DNA from: Halorubrum yunnanense
Lineage (GTDB): Archaea; Halobacteriota; Halobacteria; Halobacteriales; Haloferacaceae
Direction of reading: 5' to 3'
Length of the DNA: 64,000 nucleotides
Assembly: GCF_026586675.1 (NCBI RefSeq)
Contig: NZ_JAODIX010000032.1
Span: forward strand, 1 to 64,000
Below are positions 23,130-31,689 of the stretch, piece by piece. Position 1 is the first letter of the stretch. Every line of letters starts with the position of its first letter. The notes beneath the pieces are model-generated. The model had not been told where the DNA came from. It saw nothing but the letters and a program-made list of their open reading frames with translations, and did no database searches. The position numbers were made by a program, and so were the translations under genes.

Positions 23130-23813
23130 ATGAGCGACGACGACGCCGTCGACGTCGAGGTCGAGTCCTCCGACGACGCCGCGGCCGACGCGGCGAGCGC
23201 GAACGGCACGGCGGAGGCAACCGCCGAGGGAACGAGCGGCGAGTCGCCCGGAGAAGCCGGCGAGGCCGACGATGACGGCGGAGAGGCCCTTGCCGCCGCC
23301 GTCGCCGAGCACGACGAGGCGCTCGCGCGGGAGGTCGCGGAACTGGAGGCGGAGCTCGCGGAGACGCGCGAGGAGCTGCTGGAAGCCGAGGGGGAGGTCG
23401 ACGACCTGACGAGCAAGCTCGCCCGCGTGAAGGCGGACTTCAGCAACTACAAGGGGCGCGCCAAGCGCAAGCAGGAGGAGATCCGCGAGCGCGCCTCCGA
23501 GCGGCTCGTCGAGCGCATCGCCCCCGTCCGGAACGACCTCCTGCGCGCGCTCGACCAGGAGGCGGGGAGCGACCTCCGCCCTGGCGTCGAATCGACGCTG
23601 GAGAAGTTCGACGAGGTGCTCGGCGAGGAGGGCGTCGAGCCCATCGCCCCCGACCCGGGCGAGGAGGTCGACCCCGCGCGCCATCAGGTGATGCTCCGCG
23701 TCGAGAGCGATCAGCCCGACGGGACCGTCCACGAGGTGTACGAGCCCGGCTACGAGATGGGCGACCGCGTCGTCAGCGAGGCGAAGGTCACCGTCAGCGC
23801 CGACGAGTCGTAG
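23130..23813 (+). CDS. grpE: GrpE nucleotide exchange factor
   Basis: 227 residues. An acidic disordered N terminus (about 1-60) and a long coiled coil (about 60-115) precede the GrpE core with KADFSNYKGRAKRKQEE and the beta-domain HQVMLRVESDQPDGTVHEVYEPGYEMGDRVVSEAKVTV. It releases ADP from DnaK. Start at 23130 from the TTATGC element at 23101-23106 and the length of relatives. dnaK and dnaJ are not in this window, so the gene is separated from its usual partners, at least on this side. Confidence 0.93.
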   Translation: MSDDDAVDVEVESSDDAAADAASANGTAEATAEGTSGESPGEAGEADDDGGEALAAAVAEHDEALAREVAELEAELAETREELLEAEGEVDDLTSKLARVKADFSNYKGRAKRKQEEIRERASERLVERIAPVRNDLLRALDQEAGSDLRPGVESTLEKFDEVLGEEGVEPIAPDPGEEVDPARHQVMLRVESDQPDGTVHEVYEPGYEMGDRVVSEAKVTVSADES

Positions 23814-23848
23814 TCGGCGTCACCGGGTCCTTCCGCTCTCACTCTCCG

Positions 23849-23853
23849 TTTTT
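23849..23853 (+). terminator. T tract between convergent grpE and surE
   Basis: CGTTTTTGC 35 nt after the grpE stop in an otherwise GC-rich gap; a plausible archaeal terminator. Confidence 0.4.
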
Positions 23854-23860
23854 GCTCTCC

Positions 23861-24709
23861 TCACTCCCCGTTCCCGCCGTTCGTCCCGTACCGCTTCGCG
23901 AGTTCGTCGAGCCCCGCGTCCGGCTCCGCGGCGTGGGGCACCGACAGCGGCGAGACCGACACCTCGCCGTCGACGACCGCGCGCCGGTCGGTGCCGACCG
24001 GGTCGGGCACGTCGGCGGGCGTCATCCGCCCCCAGATCGGGTCGGAGATGGCGACGCCGCCGTTGCCGTCTGAACTCGCCTCCATTCCGTACCACTCCGA
24101 GGGCGTGGTGACGCGCATCGGCGCGGGGTCGACCCGGCGTTCGTCCGCGGCCGCCTCCCGACCCCCGTCGACCTCGGCCGGCTCCGCTATCGGCGCGTTG
24201 ACGTTGAGGTAATCGGCACGCTCGAACACGCCCGCGGCGTCGCCCTCGTCGACGAGGAACCGCGTGGCGCGGACGGCGTGCGCGAACGACGCGGGGGGCA
24301 GCTCACGCTGCCGCCAGTCGTCGCCGCCCGGCACGTACATCGACGCCGCGATTCCGGGGACGCCGAAGAAGGCCCCCTCGACGGCCGCCGAGACCGTCCC
24401 GGACCGCCCGAGGGTGTACGCGCCGAGGTTGGCGCCCTCGTTGCAGCCGGCGACCACGAGGTCCGCGTCTGGGACGAGCTCGTCGAGGCCGGCGACGACG
24501 CAGTCGACGGGCGTTCCGTCCACGGCGTAGCCCAGTTCGTGCTCCGCGACCTCGACGTCGGCGGAGATAGCGCGGCCGATCGACGACCGGTCGCCCGTGG
24601 GCGCGACTGTCACCACGTCGTAATCGGCCGCGAGCGCGTCGTACAGGGCGCGGAGGCCGACGGCGTCGACGCCGTCATCGTTCGTCAACAGGATCCGCTC
24701 GACGCTCAT
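23861..24709 (-). CDS. surE: 5'/3'-nucleotidase SurE
   Basis: 282 residues. It starts MSVERILLTNDDGVDAVG; the LTNDDG motif supplies the two metal-binding Asp. Further family blocks are APTGDRSSIGRAIS, GTPVDCV, VVAGCNEGANLG and YTLGRSGTVSAAVEGAFFGVPGIAAS. SurE removes phosphate from nucleoside monophosphates. The ATG at 24709 is set by the LLTNDDG start, as usual in the family. Normal length with an insertion near residue 190 and a Gly/Asn tail. Confidence 0.94.
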   Translation of the reverse strand: MSVERILLTNDDGVDAVGLRALYDALAADYDVVTVAPTGDRSSIGRAISADVEVAEHELGYAVDGTPVDCVVAGLDELVPDADLVVAGCNEGANLGAYTLGRSGTVSAAVEGAFFGVPGIAASMYVPGGDDWRQRELPPASFAHAVRATRFLVDEGDAAGVFERADYLNVNAPIAEPAEVDGGREAAADERRVDPAPMRVTTPSEWYGMEASSDGNGGVAISDPIWGRMTPADVPDPVGTDRRAVVDGEVSVSPLSVPHAAEPDAGLDELAKRYGTNGGNGE

Positions 24710-24820
24710 ACCGTCATATCGGGCGGTTCGGACAAAAGCCCACCGTCGCCGGGCCGGCCCCGTCCGTTCCGACCGCGCCGAACGGAAAAGCCCACGTATC
24801 CCGGGCCCGCACCGTTCGAT

Positions 24821-25135
24821 ATGGGATTCGGGGACACGGCGAAGAAGATCCAGACGCTCGCCGACAAGGCCGAGCGCACGTATCAGAAGATAAACGAGCT
24901 GCGCGCCGAGGTCGAGGAGACGCAGACGACCGTCCTGGACACCTCCGAGCGCGTCCAGCGGCTGGAAAACGAGATGGCGGAACAGCGGGCCGTCCTCGAC
25001 GCGGTCGCGCGCGAGGTCGGCGTCGACTTGGAGAGCGTTAGCACCGAGGCGCACATCGCCGAGGCGGAGCGCGTCGCCGCGGAGAATGCCGCCGGCGACG
25101 ACGCGGATTCCGCCGAGGGCGACGACGCCGCGTAA
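24821..25135 (+). CDS. DUF5798-like coiled-coil protein
   Basis: 104 residues: MGFGDTAKKIQTLADKAERTYQKI then a continuous coiled coil to about residue 70, then an acidic Ala/Asp-rich tail. I believe this is the haloarchaeal DUF5798 family; function unknown. Divergent from surE and convergent, 4 nt apart, with the acyltransferase gene. Confidence 0.75.
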   Translation: MGFGDTAKKIQTLADKAERTYQKINELRAEVEETQTTVLDTSERVQRLENEMAEQRAVLDAVAREVGVDLESVSTEAHIAEAERVAAENAAGDDADSAEGDDAA

Positions 25136-25139
25136 GCGG

Positions 25140-25766
25140 CTATTCGGCCGCCTCGGCAGTCCCGTCGGCGCTCCGTCCTCCCTCGTCCGCCCGGGACACC
25201 ACCTCGGCCGGCACGCCCGCGGCCGTCGTCTCCGGCGGGACGTCCGCGGCGACGAGAGAGTTGGCGGCGACTCGCGCGCCCTCGCCGACCGTGACGCCCG
25301 GGAGGACGACCGCACCGGCCCCCACCATCGCGCCCTCCTCGACGACGACGTCGCCGAGGCGGTACTCCTCCTGGAGGAACTCGTGGCACAGCAGCGTCGC
25401 GTCGTAGCCGACGATCGCGTCGCTCCCGACCGTGATCCGCTCGGGCCAGAACACGTCCGGCGTCGACTCCAACCCCCACGCGACGCCCGTTCCGACCGTG
25501 ACGCCGATCCGCCGCAGCAGCCAGTTCTTCAGCCGGAGGCTGGGGGAGACTCGCGCCAGCACGATGACGACGTAGTTGCGCACGACGACCAGCGGCGACT
25601 TCGCGTCCGGCCACGACCACAGCGAGTTCCGCGGCCCGCGCGTCGGGCGGCGCTCGAGCCGATCGGTGCGGGAGTCGTCGGTGGTCGAGTCGCCCGCTCT
25701 GTCGGTGCCCTCGGCCTCGCCCGACGTGTCCGCCGCGCCCGCCGCGCCGTCGTCCTCGTGAGTCAC
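25140..25766 (-). CDS. Left-handed beta-helix (hexapeptide) acyltransferase
   Basis: 208 residues. A disordered acidic N terminus (about 1-40) and an amphipathic segment precede hexapeptide repeats (VGSDAIVGYDATLLCHEF, VVEEGAMVGAGAVVLPGVTVGEGARVAANSLV) of the LbH fold. The family O- or N-acetylates sugars or small molecules using acyl-CoA. The conserved His in LLCHEF may be catalytic. The GTG start at 25766 has CCTTTTACC about 28 nt upstream. Substrate unknown. Confidence 0.82.
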   Translation of the reverse strand: MTHEDDGAAGAADTSGEAEGTDRAGDSTTDDSRTDRLERRPTRGPRNSLWSWPDAKSPLVVVRNYVVIVLARVSPSLRLKNWLLRRIGVTVGTGVAWGLESTPDVFWPERITVGSDAIVGYDATLLCHEFLQEEYRLGDVVVEEGAMVGAGAVVLPGVTVGEGARVAANSLVAADVPPETTAAGVPAEVVSRADEGGRSADGTAEAAE

Positions 25767-25844
25767 GAAGTGACGTTCGGGCGGCTTCGGTAAAAGGGTC
25801 GCTGCGCGCTCGGCGGCCGGACGCGGGGACGTGCGAGGCCGCGA

Positions 25845-27128
25845 CTACCCCCGCAACTCGTTCATGTGCTCGATCCGGCGCTCGACGAGAGCGGCCTTCC
25901 CCACGTCGTGGCGGATTCGCAGGCCGTCGCCGGCGGCCGAGAGTCCCGCCTCGGCCTGTCGCTCCGCGGCGTCGATCGAGCCGCCGCGGCCGACGACCGC
26001 GAACGACCGGGACGTGGTCGTGTACAGCCCGTCGTCGCGCTCGTCGACGCTGGCGTAGTAGAGCAGCGCATCGCCGACGCTCTCCTCGTCGACCGCGATC
26101 CGCGCGCCCGCGTCGGGGTCGACCGGGTAGCCGTCCGGAACGGCGTACTTACACACGGTCGCCTCGCCGGAGAAGGAGAGGTCGGGGAGATCGGTCTCCT
26201 CCCGCGCGGCCGTCAGCACGTCGATGAACGGGGTGTCCAACGCCGGCAGCGTGTTCATCGCCTCCGGGTCGCCGAAGCGCGCGTTGAACTCGACGACCTT
26301 CGGCCCCTCGTTGGTGAGCATGAACTGCCCGTAGAGGACGCCCTTGTAGTCGGGGAGCGCCTCGACGACCGCCTCCAGCACGTCGACCGCGTCGGCGTAG
26401 TCGCCCTCGCCCATGAACGGGAGCGAGAGGTCCGTGTCCGTGTACGAGCCCATCCCGCCGGTGTTCGGGCCCTCGTCGCCCTCGTAGGCGCGCTTGTGGT
26501 CTTGGACCGCGGGCGTCGTCCGGACGTCGCCGTTCGCGACGAACGCCTGTATCGTGAACTCCTCGCCGACGAGCCGTTCTTCCAACACGACGCGGTCGTA
26601 GTCGGAGTCGCGGAGGTACGTCTTCGCCTCCTCGGGGGTCACCTGGTCGCCGATCACCTTCACTCCCTTCCCGCCCGTGAGCCCGGCCGGCTTCACCGCG
26701 AGGTCGCCGTCGTAGGCGTCGATGTAGTCGCAGGCGGCCTCCGTGTCGTCGAACACTTCGTAGTCCGGACAGCCGGGAATGTCGGCTTCGTCCATGAACT
26801 CGCGCTGGTACGCCTTGTCCGTCTCCAGGCGCGCCTCCTCGGCCCGCGGGCCGAACGCGTACACCCCGGCGTCGTCGAGCGCGTCCGCGACGCCCGCCGC
26901 GAGCGCGGACTCGGGGCCGATCACCGCCAGATCCGCGCCCACCGCCGTCGCGTACTCGGCGACTGCCTCGGCGTCGGTCTCGTCGATCGACTCGAAGCCG
27001 TCGGCGAGCCGGCGGATGCCCGGGTTTCGGTTGCTCGCGCAGGCGTACAGCGCGCAGTCGTCGGCGACCGCGCGGGCGATCGCGTGCTCGCGTCCGCCGC
27101 CCCCCACCAGCAGTACGGTCTCGGTCAT
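25845..27128 (-). CDS. purD: Phosphoribosylamine-glycine ligase
   Basis: 427 residues, normal for the family. It starts MTETVLLVGGGGREHAIA; the ATP-grasp core includes KPAGLTGGKGVKVI and EFTIQAFVANGD, and the GAR-synthetase block QDHKRAYEGDEGPNTGGMGSY and VVEFNARFGDPE with metal ligands. It makes glycinamide ribonucleotide, the second step of de novo purine synthesis. Start chosen at the ATG before VLLVGGGGREH. It stands alone; purA is 8 kb away. Confidence 0.95.
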   Translation of the reverse strand: MTETVLLVGGGGREHAIARAVADDCALYACASNRNPGIRRLADGFESIDETDAEAVAEYATAVGADLAVIGPESALAAGVADALDDAGVYAFGPRAEEARLETDKAYQREFMDEADIPGCPDYEVFDDTEAACDYIDAYDGDLAVKPAGLTGGKGVKVIGDQVTPEEAKTYLRDSDYDRVVLEERLVGEEFTIQAFVANGDVRTTPAVQDHKRAYEGDEGPNTGGMGSYTDTDLSLPFMGEGDYADAVDVLEAVVEALPDYKGVLYGQFMLTNEGPKVVEFNARFGDPEAMNTLPALDTPFIDVLTAAREETDLPDLSFSGEATVCKYAVPDGYPVDPDAGARIAVDEESVGDALLYYASVDERDDGLYTTTSRSFAVVGRGGSIDAAERQAEAGLSAAGDGLRIRHDVGKAALVERRIEHMNELRG

Positions 27129-27271
27129 ATCCGACGGATGAGTACACGGTAGTGTAAGCTTTACTTTCCGCACGCAAGCAGATAGCCACAGACGTGGATC
27201 GGACCCCGGAGCGGGCCTCGCTCGCGTGGCTCGTGTGACGGCTTTTTGCCTCGCCGGGGCGAACCGGAGGT

Positions 27272-29470
27272 ATGTCACAGCCGACGGAGCGGAACCGCCT
27301 CGCGGACGAGGCGAGCCCGTACCTCCAGCAGCACGCCGACAACCCGGTCCACTGGCAGCCGTGGGGCGACGCGGCGTTCGAGCGCGCCCGCGAGCACGAC
27401 GTCCCGGTGTTCGTCTCTATCGGCTACTCTTCCTGTCACTGGTGTCACGTGATGGCCGAGGAGAGCTTCGAGGACGAGGGGGTCGCCGAGGTGCTCAACG
27501 ACTCGTTCGTGCCGGTGAAGGTCGACCGCGAGGAGCGCCCCGACGTCGACAGCACGTTCATGACCGTCTCCCAGCTCGTCACGGGCGGGGGCGGTTGGCC
27601 GCTCTCCGCGTGGTGTACGCCGGAGGGCAAGCCGTTCTACGTCGGGACGTACTTCCCGCCCGAGCCGCGCCGGAACCAGCCGGGGTTCCGCGACCTGTGC
27701 GAGCGCATCGCCGACTCGTGGGCGGACCCCGAGCAGCGAGAGGAGATGGAGCGCCGCGCCGAGCAGTGGACGACGAGCGCCCGCGACGAGCTGGAGTCGG
27801 TCCCCGAGCCGAACGTCGCGGACGGCGCGAGCGGGAGCGAACCTCCCGGTGCCGACCTCCTCGACGAGGCGGCCGCCGCCGCGGTCCGCGGCTACGACGA
27901 CGAGTACGGCGGGTTCGGGAGCGGCGGCGCGAAGTTCCCGATGCCGGGCCGGGTCGACCTGCTCATGCGCGCCTCCGCTCGGAGCGGCCGGGACGCCGCG
28001 CTCGCGGCCGCGACCGGAACCCTCGACGGGATGGCCCGCGGCGGGATGTACGACCAGGTCGGCGGCGGCTTCCACCGGTACGCGACCGATCGCCAGTGGA
28101 CCGTCCCGCACTTCGAGAAGATGCTGTACGACAACGCGGAGCTTCCCCTGGTGTACCTCGACGGGTACCGCCTGACCGCCGACCCGACGTACGCCCGCGT
28201 CGCGAGCGAGACGCTCGCGTTCCTCGACCGGGAGCTCCGCCACGACGAGGGCGGCTTCTTCGGCACGCTCGACGCGCGGAGCGCGCCCCCCGAAAGCCGG
28301 CGGGGAGACGCGAGCGACGACGGAAGCGGACACGCTGACGTCGAGGGGGCCTTCTACGTCTGGACGCCCGGCGAGGTCGACGCGGTCCTCGACGAGCCGG
28401 CCGCCTCGCTGGCGAAGGACCGATGGGGGATCGAGCCGGGCGGGAACTTCGAGCGCGGCACGACCGTGCCGACGGTCGCGGCGTCTGTCTCGGACCTCGC
28501 CGACGAGCACGATCTGTCGGCCGAGGAGGTCCGAGAGCGCCTGACCGACGCTCGCGTCGCGCTGTTCGAGTCCCGGGAATCGCGCCCGCGTCCCGCCCGC
28601 GACGAGAAGGTGCTTGCCTCGTGGAACGGCCGGGCGATCTCCGCGTTCGCGAGCGCGGCCGGGCCCCTCGGCGAGCCGTACGTCGAGATCGCCCGCGAGG
28701 CGCTCGACTTCTGTCGCGACCGGCTGTACGACGAGAGCTCCGGCGAGCTCGCCCGGCGATGGCTCGACGGCGACGTCCGCGGACCGGGGTATCTCGACGA
28801 CTACGCGTTCCTCGCGCGCGGCGCGCTCGACGTCTACGCCGCCACCGGCGACCCAGAGCCGCTCGGGTTCGCGCTGGAGCTGGCCGAAGCGATCGTCGCG
28901 GAGTTTCACGACCCGGACGACGGAACGATCTACTTCACGCGGGACCCCGGCGGCGCCGATCGGGGAGACGACACTCTCTTCGCCCGCCCGCAGGAGTTCA
29001 CCGACCGCTCGACGCCGTCGAGCCTCGGCGTGGCGGCCGAAACGCTGGCGCTGCTCGACGGCTTCCGGACCGACCGCGAGTTCGCCGCGATCGCGGAGCA
29101 GGTCGTGACGACCCACGCCGACCGGATCCGCGCGAGCCCGCTGGAGCACGTCTCGCTCGTCCGGGCGGCCGAGCGCGTCGAGACGGGCGGAATCGAGGCG
29201 ACGATCGCCACCGACGCGGTGCCGGACGCGTGGCGCGAGACCCTCGGCGAGCGGTACCTCCCCGGGGCGCTCGTCGCGCCGCGACCGCCGACCGAGACGG
29301 GACTCGACGCGTGGCTGGACCGACTCGGCATGGACGAGGCGCCGCCGGTCTGGGCCGGGCGCGACGCCGTCGACGGCGAGCCGACCGCCTACGTCTGCGA
29401 GGGCCGGACCTGCTCGCCGCCCGAGACGGACCTCGACGCGGCGCTCTCGTGGCTGGCCGAGCGGCGGTAG
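27272..29470 (+). CDS. DUF255 thioredoxin-fold protein (YyaL/SPATA20 family)
   Basis: 732 residues, full length. The N-terminal thioredoxin-like domain has NRLADEASPYLQQHADNPVHWQPW and SSCHWCHVMAEESFED with the CxxC active site (CHWC); then GWPLSAWCTPEGKPFYVGTYFPPEP. The remaining 500 residues form an (alpha/alpha) barrel like N-acylglucosamine epimerases, with HFEKMLYDNAELPLVYL and KVLASWNGRAISAFA. Conserved from bacteria to mammals; biochemical role unknown. A TATA-like CTTTTTGC lies about 30 nt before the ATG. Confidence 0.92.
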   Translation: MSQPTERNRLADEASPYLQQHADNPVHWQPWGDAAFERAREHDVPVFVSIGYSSCHWCHVMAEESFEDEGVAEVLNDSFVPVKVDREERPDVDSTFMTVSQLVTGGGGWPLSAWCTPEGKPFYVGTYFPPEPRRNQPGFRDLCERIADSWADPEQREEMERRAEQWTTSARDELESVPEPNVADGASGSEPPGADLLDEAAAAAVRGYDDEYGGFGSGGAKFPMPGRVDLLMRASARSGRDAALAAATGTLDGMARGGMYDQVGGGFHRYATDRQWTVPHFEKMLYDNAELPLVYLDGYRLTADPTYARVASETLAFLDRELRHDEGGFFGTLDARSAPPESRRGDASDDGSGHADVEGAFYVWTPGEVDAVLDEPAASLAKDRWGIEPGGNFERGTTVPTVAASVSDLADEHDLSAEEVRERLTDARVALFESRESRPRPARDEKVLASWNGRAISAFASAAGPLGEPYVEIAREALDFCRDRLYDESSGELARRWLDGDVRGPGYLDDYAFLARGALDVYAATGDPEPLGFALELAEAIVAEFHDPDDGTIYFTRDPGGADRGDDTLFARPQEFTDRSTPSSLGVAAETLALLDGFRTDREFAAIAEQVVTTHADRIRASPLEHVSLVRAAERVETGGIEATIATDAVPDAWRETLGERYLPGALVAPRPPTETGLDAWLDRLGMDEAPPVWAGRDAVDGEPTAYVCEGRTCSPPETDLDAALSWLAERR

Positions 29471-29580
29471 GGAAAGCCCGCCCGGGGCGCCGAGAGGAGG
29501 CGCGGTCCCGGGACCGCGCTCCGGGCACAGCGCGAGGTAGCCGCGTCGTACTTTTAAGTATCGGCCACGACGCTCCGATC

Positions 29581-30681
29581 ATGCACGACTTCGTCGTCGT
29601 CGGCGCGGGCCCCCCGGGCTCGCGGTTCGCCAGGCGCGCGGCCGAGGCCGGCCGCGACGTCGTCGCCTTCGAGAAGGGGACGGTCGGCGAGCCGCTGGCC
29701 TGCTCGGGGCACGTCTCCGACGACGTGTGGGAGTACGTCCCCGACGAGGCCCGCGACCGGCTCCTCCAGAACCGCGTGTACGGGGCGCGGTTCCACGTCG
29801 GCGGCCCCGGCTCGACGGCGTACCCGTTTTATAAGGATCGACCGGTCTCGAACGTCATCGACCGCGTCGGACTCGACCGGACCCTCGCCGACTGCGCGCG
29901 GGACGCGGGCGCCGACGTGCGAGAGAACCACACCGTCCTCGACGTCGACGAGCGCTCGGACCGCGTCGCCGTCGAGGTCCGGACCCCGGACGGCGACGTG
30001 GAGACGGTCGAGGGCCGGATGGTCGCCGGCTGCGACGGCCCTACCTCCCGCGTGCGCCGGTCGCTCGACCTCCCCGAGCCGGACGAGCTCCTCCACGGCG
30101 TGCTCGCGTTCGACGACGCGCCCGACGACGGCGACCTCGTCGACGTCCACCTCACCGCGCCGACGTTCTTCGCGTGGCGGATCCCGCGGGGGGACGCCGG
30201 CGTCGAGTACGGGCTCGCGGCGCCCCCGAGCGACGACGTCACGGCGATGTTCGACCGGCTCACCGACGCGTACGGGGCGACGACCGACCGGTTCTGCTCC
30301 GGGGCGATCCCGGTCGGCCCGCCGGACCGCGTCACCGCGGACCGCGCGTTCCTGATCGGCGACGCGGCGGCGCAGACGAAGCCGTTCACCGGCGGCGGCA
30401 TCCTGTACGGGATGACCGCGGCCGACGTGGCCGCGGACGTCGTCGACCCCGCAGACCCGGGGACGCTCGCCGACTACGAGTCCGGCTGGCGCGACGCGAT
30501 CGGCCGGGAGATCCTGCTCGGAAAGGGTATCCGGCGGTGCTACTCGCTACCGGAGCCGGTCCAGCGACTCGGCCTGTGGGCGCTCTCGGGCGAGATCGGC
30601 GTCCACATGGACCGCCCGAGCTCCTTCTTCTCCCCGGCGCACCTCCGGCGGCTGTTCTCGCGGAGCGACCCGCCGGAGTGA
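29581..30681 (+). CDS. Geranylgeranyl reductase family protein (second paralogue)
   Basis: 366 residues. The FAD Rossmann motif VVGAGPPGSRFARRAAEAG (residues about 6-24), then PLACSGHVSD, the geranylgeranyl reductase substrate region, and FLIGDAAAQTKPFTGGGI near residue 260. Shorter than and only distantly similar to the 456-residue paralogue near 1-2.5 kb. Likely acts on an isoprenoid of lipid or quinone metabolism. The ATG at 29581 has CTTTTAAGTA about 25 nt upstream. Confidence 0.87.
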   Translation: MHDFVVVGAGPPGSRFARRAAEAGRDVVAFEKGTVGEPLACSGHVSDDVWEYVPDEARDRLLQNRVYGARFHVGGPGSTAYPFYKDRPVSNVIDRVGLDRTLADCARDAGADVRENHTVLDVDERSDRVAVEVRTPDGDVETVEGRMVAGCDGPTSRVRRSLDLPEPDELLHGVLAFDDAPDDGDLVDVHLTAPTFFAWRIPRGDAGVEYGLAAPPSDDVTAMFDRLTDAYGATTDRFCSGAIPVGPPDRVTADRAFLIGDAAAQTKPFTGGGILYGMTAADVAADVVDPADPGTLADYESGWRDAIGREILLGKGIRRCYSLPEPVQRLGLWALSGEIGVHMDRPSSFFSPAHLRRLFSRSDPPE

Positions 30682-30717
30682 CCGAGGGGTGGAGTCAAAC
30701 CGGACGCCCCGGCCCGC

Positions 30718-31179
30718 CTACTCCTCGACGACCTCGGCGAACGAGACGTTCTCGCGGACGCTCGTGATCTCGACGGTCGGCTCGTCGCCCGGCTCGGAGT
30801 CCGGGACGATGACGACGTAGCCGCGCTCGATCTTCGCGATCCCGTCGCCCTTGTCGCCCAGCGTCTCGATCGTGACCTCGCGGACGTCGCCCTCGGAGAC
30901 CGGTGGGCCGGCGGCCTCGTCCGGGGTGGAGCGGGCCCGCGACCCCCCGGTGCCGTTCCCGGCCACGTCTCGGTTCGCCGACGCGTCCGTCCGTGACTCG
31001 GTCGAGGCGGCGGCCTCGCCTCCTCCGTCTCGTTTTATCAGTGCCACGCGGTACGTCTCGTCGTGAGCGACGGTCTCATGCTCGATTTCTGAGGAGGGAA
31101 CGACGACGACGTGATCGCCGTCGCGCTCCTCGACCTCTCCGGTGAACAGACACGCGAGCGAATCGGTGATTTCGACCAT
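30718..31179 (-). CDS. TRAM domain RNA-binding protein with acidic linker
   Basis: 153 residues. An N-terminal module (MVEITDSLACLFTGEVEERDGDHVVVVPSSEIEHETVA...YRVALIKR) of about 50 residues has beta-strand character; a Ser/Ala/Asp-rich linker (about 52-88) follows; the C-terminal TRAM domain is VREVTIETLGDKGDGIAKIERGYVVIVPDSEPGDEPTVEITSV split by no insertion. TRAM domains bind RNA or tRNA; haloarchaea have many small TRAM proteins, some cold-induced. Start at 31179 set by the TATA element GCATAAATAGG at 31213-31223. Confidence 0.85.
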   Translation of the reverse strand: MVEITDSLACLFTGEVEERDGDHVVVVPSSEIEHETVAHDETYRVALIKRDGGGEAAASTESRTDASANRDVAGNGTGGSRARSTPDEAAGPPVSEGDVREVTIETLGDKGDGIAKIERGYVVIVPDSEPGDEPTVEITSVRENVSFAEVVEE

Positions 31180-31689
31180 GGGCCACGTTGCGAACACGGC
31201 AATGAAAAGCTCCCTATTTATGCCACGCCGCGCGGGCCGTCTGAAGATCGTAGGATTCGTGCCGCAGTGAGCGTCGGGATTTCGGACTGACGTCCTCCCA
31301 GCGCTAAACGGCGAGGATTCCACGAAGTGGAGTTTGAGGTTCCGTGTTTCCTCGGGGTTCAAGAACGCTTTCGCGTGACCCTTCGACGGTAGCTGTCCAA
31401 TTGTCACCGAGAACGTGGCGAACCGGTTCTGGTCTTGTTACCCACCACGGTCGCTGGGCGAAGACCGTCTGACGGTGAAACCGTCGTACCGTTCGTGGGG
31501 AAGACTATCACCGTACAGTACGCTTAAACCCTAATAAGTGGAGGGAAGCCAAACTCAAAAGCCCATCCTTGGTAGCTCATGTAGTCGATTGTCGGATTCA
31601 TCCCCGGCCTACAGCACGGGGCTTTCTCCTCGATTCTCCGTAACGTCCACTCTCGCAATCGGTCACGCGGTGAGCTCAACCGAGTCCCG
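31180..31689. other. 510-nt gene-free region holding an IS-derived remnant
   Basis: From left to right: the TATA box of the TRAM gene, the right end (31282-31330) and body of an IS200/IS605-like remnant on the minus strand, its left-end hairpin near 31602-31621, and about 50 nt of unique sequence before the aminotransferase stop. Base composition is lower in GC than flanking genes. No intact transposase frame is present. Confidence 0.6.
31282..31638 (-). mobile_element. Internally deleted IS200/IS605-like element (PATE-like), remnant 1
   Basis: Read on the minus strand, the element begins with a GGAGAAAGCCCCG hairpin region (CCCCG/CGGGG, 31602-31621) and ends near GGAATCCTCGCC...TGGGAGGACGTCA (31282-31318). 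This end matches the right end of remnant 2 (41097-41160): both read GAAAC, AACCT, AAA, a GGA(A/T)TCCTC hairpin arm and GGAGGA(C/T)GTCA in order. Such hairpin ends are typical of haloarchaeal IS605/TnpB elements and of the non-coding PATEs described from Haloquadratum. No transposase remains, so it could only move in trans, if at all. Confidence 0.55.

Noticed and set aside
24278-24820. Long plus-strand extension upstream of the DUF5798-like gene
   Set aside because: It is antisense to surE; family start MGFGDTAKK at 24821 fits.
31321-31407. Longer N terminus for the TRAM protein reaching 31407
   Set aside because: It would run through the IS remnant and the TATA box; the ATG at 31179 fits promoter spacing and the domain start.
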